From GCA-2687025 sp964473525 (GTDB taxonomy: Bacteria; Poribacteria; WGA-4E; GCA-2687025): DNA of 64,000 nt. The translations under genes were made by a program, and so were the position numbers. The DNA lies in assembly GCA_964473525.1 (NCBI GenBank), contig CAYYPK010000035.1:1-64000 (forward strand), written 5' to 3'. This document shows positions 52,386-60,334 of this stretch, one piece after another (the stretch's first letter is position 1; the number at the start of each line of letters is the position of its first letter). The notes under the pieces are model-generated. The model did not search any database. It was given only the letters and a program-made list of their open reading frames with translations, and was not told the DNA's origin.

Positions 52386-53594
52386 CTACCGACTCGTCAG
52401 CTCGTCAATCCACCAGCTCTCGCCATCGGACTTCAGCACGAAGTCCATACGCACGTGGTCGGCATCTGGGAGCGAACTGACCACGTGGAACCGGTACTCG
52501 TTCGCGTTCGGGCTCGTTCCTCCAGCCGCGTAGAGCGACGCGAGGATGGGCATGGCCTCCGCGTCGCCACCATCGCGTTGTGGGGCATCGCCAGCCGCGC
52601 CGGACAGCGCCCTGGCGGCCTCGCCTCTGGCCATGCCCAGCAGGGCGCCGAAGTCCATGTCGTGCAGCGATTCGACTACGATGGCTTCGAGCTCCGTGGC
52701 CCCGCTTGTGCTTGAAGGGCCGGCGTGGACAGCGACGGCCGGCTCATCGGGTGTCGCGCTGACGGCGGGAGCGACGGTCGTCTGCTCGGGCGCGAGCGTC
52801 CGCGGCGCCCGCTCCCTGGGCGCCTCCGTTCGCGCGGTCGCGCGCGCCGATGCGTCGCGGGGATGGGGCGCCCGAGGCTTGGCAAGCGGCGAGCGCGCCG
52901 CCGGTGGCGCAGGCGCGACAACAACGGACTCCGCTTCCACGGCGGACCTGCCGCCGGTGAACCCGACTGCCGCCACGGTCGCCGTGGCAACGAGACCCGC
53001 GGCTAGCAGCCACGCTTTCTTACCTGAAACGATCGCCATAGTAGTTCCCATCGCGTTGCGTGTACGGCTGGCGAAGCAGATCGCCAGCGCCGCGGAGCAT
53101 GTTCGCGCCCATTGCCGAAGGCGCTTCGTAGCGCGGTGGACCCTGAACCGCAGCGCCGAACGTGACAGCCCGTGCTCCTGACTCAGCTCGCCGTACGCCT
53201 TCCCTTCGCCGTACCGCGCGAGCAGGATCGCGCGGTCGCGCGGCGTGAGTGAACGCAGCGCGCGCGTGAGCATACGCCACCGCTCGCCGTCCGCGGCGAG
53301 TTCATGCGGGGAAGGCGCGTCCGACACGACGTCGGGTAGGCGTTCGACTGGCAGAGGGATGCGCCGGCTGTTCCAGTTCATCGCCGTATTGCGGGCGATG
53401 GCGTGGATCCACGGGCGCACGGATGCCGTGTCACGCAGTTGGTCCCGGTTGGCATACGCCCGGAGCACGACCTCCTGCGTGAAGTCGTCTAACTCACGGG
53501 CGCCACCGAGACGCGCGCGTCCCACGGTCCTTATCGCCTGCACCTGGTCGAGGATGGCTTCGTCGAAGCCCACGATGTCAGCGTCTGTTCGCAT
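52386..53594 (-). CDS. ECF sigma factor with built-in transmembrane helix and exported C-terminal domain
   Basis: A 402-aa protein. Residues about 15-75 are sigma region 2 (ELDDFTQEVVLRAYANRDQL, PWIHAIARNTAMNW) and 105-165 are region 4 (LTPRDRAILLARYGEG, HGLSRSALRFRVHRATKRL). Unlike usual ECF factors it continues with a membrane helix at about 193-214 (AWLLAAGLVATATVAAVGF), a Pro/Ala/Arg-rich linker and a folded C-terminal domain (VVSSLPDADHVRMDFVLKSDGESWWIDELTSR in part), so the sensor side lies in the periplasm. It may be its own membrane-tethered signalling device. Start ATG 53594 has GGAG upstream. No anti-sigma gene is adjacent. Confidence 0.85.
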   Translation of the reverse strand: MRTDADIVGFDEAILDQVQAIRTVGRARLGGARELDDFTQEVVLRAYANRDQLRDTASVRPWIHAIARNTAMNWNSRRIPLPVERLPDVVSDAPSPHELAADGERWRMLTRALRSLTPRDRAILLARYGEGKAYGELSQEHGLSRSALRFRVHRATKRLRQWARTCSAALAICFASRTRNAMGTTMAIVSGKKAWLLAAGLVATATVAAVGFTGGRSAVEAESVVVAPAPPAARSPLAKPRAPHPRDASARATARTEAPRERAPRTLAPEQTTVAPAVSATPDEPAVAVHAGPSSTSGATELEAIVVESLHDMDFGALLGMARGEAARALSGAAGDAPQRDGGDAEAMPILASLYAAGGTSPNANEYRFHVVSSLPDADHVRMDFVLKSDGESWWIDELTSR

Positions 53595-53782
53595 CTGTGT
53601 TGCTCCACGAGGTCGAGGTCCGCCCTTCTAGACAGCCGAGGCGGACGCGCGTTAGCAGAATGTGACGCCCGGCGTTAGGCGTGGGTTGAGACGCTACCTC
53701 CCTTCCGCCCGCTTGCCTGCCGCGCGCGCTGCCCGGTACCCTAGTCGGTGGCGCTACCTGCCCACTCTGGAACCCGCCGTAG

Positions 53783-54901
53783 ATGCTCGCGTACCTCATC
53801 CGACGCCTCCTCCTCATCGTGCCGACCCTCTTCGGCATCATGCTCATCAACTTCCTCGTGATACAGGTCGTCCCTGGCGGCCCGGTCGAGCAGATGATCG
53901 CGCAGATGTCCGGCCACGCGACTGCGGCAACGGGGCGCTTCTCCGGCTCCGGGTCTAGCGAGACGGTCGGCGGCGCCACGCAGCCGAGACCGGGCGCGAG
54001 GGCGTCTGGAGGCGCTTCCAAGTACCGTGGGGCGCGCGGGCTGGACCCGGACCTAGTCAAGGACATCGAGAAGATGTACGGCATGGACAAGCCGATCCAT
54101 GTCCGCTTCGCGAAGATGGTCAAGAACTACGCTACGTTCGACTTCGGGGAGAGCTTCTTCCGAGGCCACAGAGTCATCGACCTTGTGCTGTCCAAGATGC
54201 CGGTCTCGATTTCTCTGGGTCTGTGGACAACGCTCCTCATCTACGCGATCTCGATTCCGCTGGGCATCGCGAAGGCCGTGCGCGACGGGACGAGGTTCGA
54301 CCTCGCCACGAGCGCCGTCGTCACCGTGGGATACGCGATTCCGAGCTTCCTGTTCGGGCTCATGCTGATCGTGTTCTTCGCTGGTGGTCGCTACTTCGCG
54401 TGGTTCCCGTTGCGCGGTCTCACGTCCGAGAACTGGTCCGACCTGAGCATGTTCGCCAAGGTGATCGACTACTTCTGGCACATCGCGCTGCCCATCACGG
54501 CGATGGTCGTCGGCGGGTTCGCGACGCTCACGCTGCTCACGAAGAACTCGTTCATCGACCAGATCCACATGCAGTACGTGACGACGGCGAGGGCGAAAGG
54601 GCTCCGCGAGCGCCGCGTGCTGTACGGCCACGTCTTCCGAAACGCCATGCTCATCGTCATCGCCGGATTCCCCAGCGCGTTCATCGGCATGTTCTTCGCC
54701 AACTCCCTCATCATCGAGGTGATCTTCTCGCTGGACGGTCTGGGTCTGTTGGGGTACGAGGCGGCGATCAGCCGTGACTACCCGGTGATGTTCGCGTCGC
54801 TGTACTTCTTCTCGCTGCTCGGTCTGGCGATGAACATCGTCAGCGATATGACGTACGCACTGGTGGACCCGCGGATCGACTTCGAAACGCGGGAAGTCTA
54901 G
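53783..54901 (+). CDS. yejB: peptide ABC transporter permease, YejB-like
   Basis: A 372-aa inner-membrane permease of the DppB/OppB group. It starts with the typical MLAYLIRRLLLIVPTLFGIMLINF, has the Yej-type long loop with a Gly/Ser/Ala-rich insert (about 50-85), and carries the EAA-like coupling motif RAKGLRERRVLYGHVFRNAM that contacts the ATPase. About six membrane helices. It transports short peptides or microcin-like compounds. The yejE gene starts two bases after its stop. No substrate-binding yejA gene precedes it. Confidence 0.9.
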   Translation: MLAYLIRRLLLIVPTLFGIMLINFLVIQVVPGGPVEQMIAQMSGHATAATGRFSGSGSSETVGGATQPRPGARASGGASKYRGARGLDPDLVKDIEKMYGMDKPIHVRFAKMVKNYATFDFGESFFRGHRVIDLVLSKMPVSISLGLWTTLLIYAISIPLGIAKAVRDGTRFDLATSAVVTVGYAIPSFLFGLMLIVFFAGGRYFAWFPLRGLTSENWSDLSMFAKVIDYFWHIALPITAMVVGGFATLTLLTKNSFIDQIHMQYVTTARAKGLRERRVLYGHVFRNAMLIVIAGFPSAFIGMFFANSLIIEVIFSLDGLGLLGYEAAISRDYPVMFASLYFFSLLGLAMNIVSDMTYALVDPRIDFETREV

Positions 54902-54903
54902 GC

Positions 54904-55941
54904 GTGACACCTCAGACACAGCGACGCATAGCGAACTTCAAGGCGAATCGACGCGGCTACGTGTCCTTCATCGTGTTCTGCGTGCTGTTCGGAATCAGCC
55001 TTTTCGCCGAGTTCATCGCCAACGACAAGCCGCTGCTGGTCAGCTTCGACGGCGACCTGCTGGTCCCCGTGTTCAAGGAATACCCCGAGACCCGGTTCGG
55101 AGGCGATTTCCCCACGGAGGCGGATTACCAGGACGAATTCGTCGTCGAGCTGATCGAGGAGAAGGGGTGGATCGTGTGGGCGCCCATCCCCTATTCGTAC
55201 ACGACCGTCGTGCACGGCCCGCCCGCGCCCGCGCCACCGTCGCGGGAGAACTGGCTGGGTACCGACGACCAGAGCCGCGACGTCGCCGCGAGACTCATCT
55301 ACGGCTTCCGCATCTCCGTGCTGTTTGGACTGATCCTCGCTAGCATCAGCATTGTGGTCGGCGTGTCCGCGGGCGTCACGCAGGGCTACTTTGGCGGATG
55401 GGTGGACCTGGGATTCCAGCGGTTCATGGAGATATGGGCGGCGTTGCCGACGCTCTACCTTCTCATTATCCTGGCAAGCGTCGTGCAGCCCGACTTCTGG
55501 TGGCTTCTTGGCATCCTCCTGCTGTTCAGTTGGATGGGGTACGTCGGCGTCGTACGCGCCGAGGTGCTCCGAGCGCGGAACCTGGACTTCGTGCGAGCGG
55601 CACGCGCCCTCGGAGTGAGCAACATCGTCATCATGTTCCGACACGTGATGCCCAACGCGCTCGTCGCCACCATCACCTTCCTCCCGTTCAGTCTGAGCGG
55701 CGCCATATCGCAACTGACAGCGCTGGACTTCCTGGGCTTCGGGCTGCCGCCGGGCTCCGCGTCGCTAGGCGAAATGGTCACGCAAGGACGCAACAACCTG
55801 CACGCTCCATGGCTGGGCCTCACGAGTTTCATGGCGCTTGGGACCATGCTCGTCCTCCTCATCTTCACAGGGGAGGCCATCCGCGACGCGTTCGACCCAC
55901 GCGTGACGCACGCCGCCCCGCCGCCGGAGGAGGCGACATGA
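54904..55941 (+). CDS. yejE: peptide ABC transporter permease, YejE-like
   Basis: A 345-aa DppC/OppC-type permease. One N-terminal helix (YVSFIVFCVLFGISLFAEFIAN) is followed by the extended periplasmic domain characteristic of YejE (about 35-125, ending LGTDDQSRDVAARLIYG) and then five helices with the coupling motif ARALGVSNIVIMFRHVMPNAL. Start GTG 54904; stop overlaps the ATPase start as ATGA at 55938-55941. Confidence 0.9.
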   Translation: MTPQTQRRIANFKANRRGYVSFIVFCVLFGISLFAEFIANDKPLLVSFDGDLLVPVFKEYPETRFGGDFPTEADYQDEFVVELIEEKGWIVWAPIPYSYTTVVHGPPAPAPPSRENWLGTDDQSRDVAARLIYGFRISVLFGLILASISIVVGVSAGVTQGYFGGWVDLGFQRFMEIWAALPTLYLLIILASVVQPDFWWLLGILLLFSWMGYVGVVRAEVLRARNLDFVRAARALGVSNIVIMFRHVMPNALVATITFLPFSLSGAISQLTALDFLGFGLPPGSASLGEMVTQGRNNLHAPWLGLTSFMALGTMLVLLIFTGEAIRDAFDPRVTHAAPPPEEAT

Positions 55942-57566
55942 ACGCGCCACACGCTAGCGGCGCCCCTCTCCTCTCGGTACGCAATCTCGCGGTGGATTTC
56001 CGCACCGGGAACACAACCGTGCACGCCGTGAAGGGCATCGACTTCGTCATTCAGCGCGGCGAGACGCTCGCGCTCGTGGGGGAGTCGGGGTCGGGCAAAT
56101 CCGCGACCGCGCTCAGCGTGCTGCAGCTGCTGCCATACCCACCGGCCAGCCACCCGACAGGCAGTGTCCTGCTCGACGGCGAGGAGCTTCTAGGGGCGAA
56201 CCCGGCGACGTTGCAGGCCGTCAGAGGCGGACGCATCTCGATGATATTCCAGGAGCCAATGACATCGCTCAACCCGCTCCACACCATCGAGAAGCAGGTC
56301 GGGGAGACGCTCATTCTCCACAAGCGTCTGGGCAAGGAGGATGCGAAGGCGCGGACGCTGGAGCTGCTGCATCTGGTGGGCATCCGAGACCCGGAGCGAA
56401 GGCTGACGGCGTACCCGCACGAGCTGTCCGGCGGCCAACGGCAGCGCGTCATGATCGCGATGGCGCTGGCGAACGAGCCAGATCTGCTCATTGCCGACGA
56501 ACCCACCACGGCCCTCGACGTCACGATTCAGGCGCAAATCCTCGACCTGCTGGCGGACCTACAGCGGCAGTTCGGTATGGCGATGCTGTTCATCACCCAC
56601 GACCTCGGTGTCGTGCGGAGAGTCGCCGATCGCGTCTGCGTCATGAAGGACGGCGAAATCGTCGAGGAGGGGTCGGTCGAGCACATCTTCGCCGAGGCCA
56701 CCCACCCCTACACGAGGCATCTGCTGGATTCTGAGCCCAAGGAGGCAGCCGACAGGACCGATCACGGGGCGCCGCTTGTCCGCGCTGAGAACCTCAAGGT
56801 CTGGTACCCCATCAGAGCCGGGGTGCTACGTCGCACGGTGGACCACGTGAAGGCGGTCGATGGACTGGACATCACGATCCACGCCGGGCAGACCGTCGGG
56901 GTCGTCGGCGAGTCGGGGTCGGGCAAGACGACTCTTGGGCTGGCGCTCCTACGCCTCATCTCCTCGAACGGCGACATCACGTTCGGCGATCAGGCGTTAC
57001 AGGGCCTGCGGTCTCGTGAGATGCGGCCTCTGAGACGCCGCATGCAGGTCATCTTCCAAGATCCCTTCGGGAGCCTGAACCCGCGCAAGTCGGTGGGCGA
57101 AATCATTGATGAAGGCCTACGCGTCCACGCGGTCGCCGACTCGCCCGAGGCGCGCGATGCGCTCATTGTGGAGGCGCTCGAGGAGGTGGGATTCGACCCC
57201 GAGAGCCGGCAGCGCTACCCGCACGAGTTCTCAGGAGGACAGCGGCAACGGATCGCCGTCGCGCGCGCCATGGTGCTGAAGCCTGAGTTCGTCGTGCTGG
57301 ACGAACCGACGTCCTCACTCGACGTGAGTGTGCAGGCGCAGACGCTCGACCTGCTCCAACGGCTGCAAGCGGAACACGGTCTCGCCTACCTGTTCATCAG
57401 CCACGACCTCAAGGTCGTGCGCGCGATGGCAAGCCACCTGCTCGTCATGAAGGACGGGAAGGTCGTCGAGGAAGGCCCCGCGCAGCAGGTCTTTGACGAC
57501 CCGCGGCATGCGTACACGCAGGAACTACTGGCTGCGGCGTTCGCGACGCACACACGCCGCTCCTAG
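55938..57566 (+). CDS. yejF: peptide ABC transporter dual ATPase, YejF-like
   Basis: A 542-aa protein with two ABC ATPase domains in one chain, as in YejF. First: Walker A GESGSGKS (48-55), signature ELSGGQRQR, Walker B LLIADEPTTALD. Second: Walker A GESGSGKTT (near 316), signature EFSGGQRQR, Walker B FVVLDEPTSSLD. All catalytic residues are intact, so it should power YejB/YejE. Start ATG 55938 has GGAGGAGG upstream and overlaps the yejE stop. Its 3' end overlaps the convergent repeat protein by four bases. Confidence 0.93.
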   Translation: MNAPHASGAPLLSVRNLAVDFRTGNTTVHAVKGIDFVIQRGETLALVGESGSGKSATALSVLQLLPYPPASHPTGSVLLDGEELLGANPATLQAVRGGRISMIFQEPMTSLNPLHTIEKQVGETLILHKRLGKEDAKARTLELLHLVGIRDPERRLTAYPHELSGGQRQRVMIAMALANEPDLLIADEPTTALDVTIQAQILDLLADLQRQFGMAMLFITHDLGVVRRVADRVCVMKDGEIVEEGSVEHIFAEATHPYTRHLLDSEPKEAADRTDHGAPLVRAENLKVWYPIRAGVLRRTVDHVKAVDGLDITIHAGQTVGVVGESGSGKTTLGLALLRLISSNGDITFGDQALQGLRSREMRPLRRRMQVIFQDPFGSLNPRKSVGEIIDEGLRVHAVADSPEARDALIVEALEEVGFDPESRQRYPHEFSGGQRQRIAVARAMVLKPEFVVLDEPTSSLDVSVQAQTLDLLQRLQAEHGLAYLFISHDLKVVRAMASHLLVMKDGKVVEEGPAQQVFDDPRHAYTQELLAAAFATHTRRS

Positions 57567-60169
57567 TCCGGCCTCGCGTACAACGCGACACCCACGCGTT
57601 TCGGGGCGTCGGAGTCGCTGATATTCAACTGGACCGTCTCACCGTCGTAGACGCGGCCGCGCTCGTTGTGGGCGGTTACTTCCACCTCATGGGCGCCGAC
57701 GAAGTACCGGAAGCGCGCAACGCCGTTGGCGTCGGTCGCCGCGATGCGCCTGTTCCCTCTCCGCACCTCGACGTCCGGGATGGCTTCCCGCGTGTCGCCG
57801 TCGAACACCGCCAGCTCGACATCAATCAGGGCCTTCACGCGTAGTTCCACCTTCTGCGCAACCGCGTCACGGACCGTGACCGGCGTGGGCGGCGCGACCA
57901 GACGCGCCGCGCGCGACCCGTCAGGCGACGCTTCGTCCCAGAGCGAGATGTGGTACTCGCCGGGCGGAACGCCGTGGAACGCGAACCCCAGCGCCGCGTC
58001 AGGGATCGCCGTAACGTGGGCGGGCCACCCGCCGCCAGCGCGCGAGCGATTGTGCCATCGATCCTGGAAGACGCTCACGCGTTCCACTCGGGCCGACGCG
58101 GTCGCCAGCCTGTCCTGCCCGAGGACTACCACCGGGCGCGCCGGGTAGACCACGCCCGGCCACACTAGAACTAGGCCATGCACGGACCCTCCCGTGTGGA
58201 GGAGAAGCTCCATGTCGTGCAGCCCCCCGTCCGGGACGGTGACATAGGGACGCTCCTGCGGCGGCAGCCCGTCGACGTACAAGACAGGGCTCCATCGACC
58301 CGGTCTCAATCTCGTCGTGCTGAACCTACCATCGGCGTCTAGACCCACCTGCTGGGACCATGTGCTATGCCGACCCGAGCCCTGCCCGAAGACGACCGTG
58401 CCACCGGCGACCGTGCCGCCGTCCGAGTAACGCACCGTCCCAGACGCTTGGGGGAAGTTCGGGAAGCCTTCCTCTGCCACGACCTCCCGTGAGATGTCCT
58501 CGCCAGGGACGAACTCGATCGTCTCCTCGAACACCGTTCGGCCGCCGATCTCTATGCGTACGATCTGCGCGCCTCGCTCCGCCACCGTGGCCGACCTGCT
58601 CGAAGGAGTCCAGCCGCCGTCATTGACTCCGCCACCGGACTCGCCCCAGGTGCGCACCAGCCGGCGCATGTCACGAGGGATTGGGCCTGAGTAGCGCACC
58701 GTGAGTCGGCCCACATTCGGAATGCGCAGCGTCCCGTCAGCGTCGACACCGTAGTCGCGCGATGGCGGAACGGCGTAGCTGCCCGCGCCGTCCGGGATCC
58801 ATGGAACGTGCAATTCTCCCACCGAGTTCGTCACGCCGGATACGACCACACCCGACGGGGTCGATCGCCCTTCCACGACGTAGTCAGCGACCGGAGCGTC
58901 CGACGTGGCGTGTTTCACCACAGCGTTGGGGGACGGGTCGGCAGGCGCGGCCAGATGGACCTCGCCGCCCGAATCCCCGGTCAAGATCACGCCCGTGCCG
59001 ACCAACTCGCCCGCGTACCCCGATACCCGATACTCCTCGGCGGTCTGTGGCCATGTGGACCATCTGCCGTGAGTGTCTGTCCGCGCCCATTCCGCTCTCG
59101 ACTGGCGCCAACCGCCGTCTGCCTTCAGCACGTGGACGACCGAGTAGACGTCCACGTTGGCCATCGGCGCGCCGCTCGCGTCCCTCGCGAGGAGGACCAG
59201 TTCCGTGGTCTCGGGGGGCTCGTGTGGCGGCTCCCAGTGTCCGCGGGTTCTCAGGACGACCGAGAGCGATGGGTCTCTGACTTCGATGGTGATGGGCTCC
59301 GTGTGGCCCGCCTCGGGATCCTCGGCGCGGACGAACGGGAAGCCGTAGATGCCGCGAGGCACGTCGCCGAACACGAAGCGCCCGTCGGCGTCTGTCAGGG
59401 TCTCGGCGAACACCCCTCGCGCCCGCCGCTGGACGCCGAGCAGCCGCACGCTCGTGTTGGCGCGAGGCCGCCCGGTCTCATCGAGGAGTACGCCGTCGAC
59501 TCTCGCGGATCGCCGCGGCTCGCGGATCGCGACGACCGTCGGCGTCCCGCGCTGAACTGTGAGTGACGGGAGGGCCGTTGGCTCGTACCCCTCCGGCCGG
59601 AGCCAGCCACGCGCCCGGAAGCTCGCGCGGCGTCTGTAGGGTGGCCAGTCGTCGCGGCGCTCCATCTCGTCAAGCACGATCTCGAAGCCGCCGCTGTCGT
59701 CGACGGCAGCGCTCCGGTCGGACGTAGGGATCCGCCAGGCGCCGTCAGGCGGCAGGCGATCTCGCACGGGCCAGAAGCCGTACCAGACGCGGCGGACGGC
59801 CGGATCGTCGACGTGTCCCCGCACTATCGCGGCGGCGTCGAGCGTGAAGGCCAGCGTTGGGTTGGGGAATTCCGGCTCCGTTAGCCGGATCTCGTGGGTG
59901 TAGTGACCCGGCGCGGATGCCCGCACTTTGTAGGTGCTTGGGGGCAGACCTACGAAGACGAAGCGACCGCTCTCGTCGGTGGACGTGATGGCCTCGTAGG
60001 CGTGACTCCTGTCGCCATCTGGCCGTCGCGGGCCTGAATACGCAGCAACCACGCGCGCGTCCGCGAACGGCGTCCCGTCCTCGCCCGTCACGACGCCGCT
60101 GAGACTGCGCGCCAGTGCGGGCGGCAGCAGCATCCCACATAGCAGGAGCGCGACCGTCGCGCGGTACAT
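57563..60169 (-). CDS. secreted carboxypeptidase-regulatory-like repeat protein
   Basis: An 868-aa secreted protein with a signal peptide (MYRATVALLLCGMLLPPALA) followed by many carboxypeptidase regulatory-like (transthyretin-like) beta-sandwich repeats. The repeat pattern is easily seen: SGVVTGEDGTPFADARVV, DESGRFVFVGLPPSTYKV, DGVLLDETGRPRANTSVRLLG, DADGRFVFGDVPRGIYGF, DANGVARFRYF. No protease domain is present. Such proteins are thought to be surface or adhesive scaffolds. ATG 60169 was chosen for the signal peptide and the GGAGGG site; the longer frame to 60376 is not protein-like. It diverges from the M56 genes. Confidence 0.83.
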   Translation of the reverse strand: MYRATVALLLCGMLLPPALARSLSGVVTGEDGTPFADARVVAAYSGPRRPDGDRSHAYEAITSTDESGRFVFVGLPPSTYKVRASAPGHYTHEIRLTEPEFPNPTLAFTLDAAAIVRGHVDDPAVRRVWYGFWPVRDRLPPDGAWRIPTSDRSAAVDDSGGFEIVLDEMERRDDWPPYRRRASFRARGWLRPEGYEPTALPSLTVQRGTPTVVAIREPRRSARVDGVLLDETGRPRANTSVRLLGVQRRARGVFAETLTDADGRFVFGDVPRGIYGFPFVRAEDPEAGHTEPITIEVRDPSLSVVLRTRGHWEPPHEPPETTELVLLARDASGAPMANVDVYSVVHVLKADGGWRQSRAEWARTDTHGRWSTWPQTAEEYRVSGYAGELVGTGVILTGDSGGEVHLAAPADPSPNAVVKHATSDAPVADYVVEGRSTPSGVVVSGVTNSVGELHVPWIPDGAGSYAVPPSRDYGVDADGTLRIPNVGRLTVRYSGPIPRDMRRLVRTWGESGGGVNDGGWTPSSRSATVAERGAQIVRIEIGGRTVFEETIEFVPGEDISREVVAEEGFPNFPQASGTVRYSDGGTVAGGTVVFGQGSGRHSTWSQQVGLDADGRFSTTRLRPGRWSPVLYVDGLPPQERPYVTVPDGGLHDMELLLHTGGSVHGLVLVWPGVVYPARPVVVLGQDRLATASARVERVSVFQDRWHNRSRAGGGWPAHVTAIPDAALGFAFHGVPPGEYHISLWDEASPDGSRAARLVAPPTPVTVRDAVAQKVELRVKALIDVELAVFDGDTREAIPDVEVRRGNRRIAATDANGVARFRYFVGAHEVEVTAHNERGRVYDGETVQLNISDSDAPKRVGVALYARPD

Positions 60170-60334
60170 CAGCGCCCTCCATATCTTGCGCGCCTCAATC
60201 AGGCTAACACACGGCCTGGCGGCAGGCGAGGCGCGGGTCTGAAGGCGGCCCCTCGCACAGGTAGCGCCAGAGGTGTGTGGGCGTGCTATAGTCCCATTCG
60301 ACGTCTCGGCCCTGCGTACGATTGGCGAAGCTGG

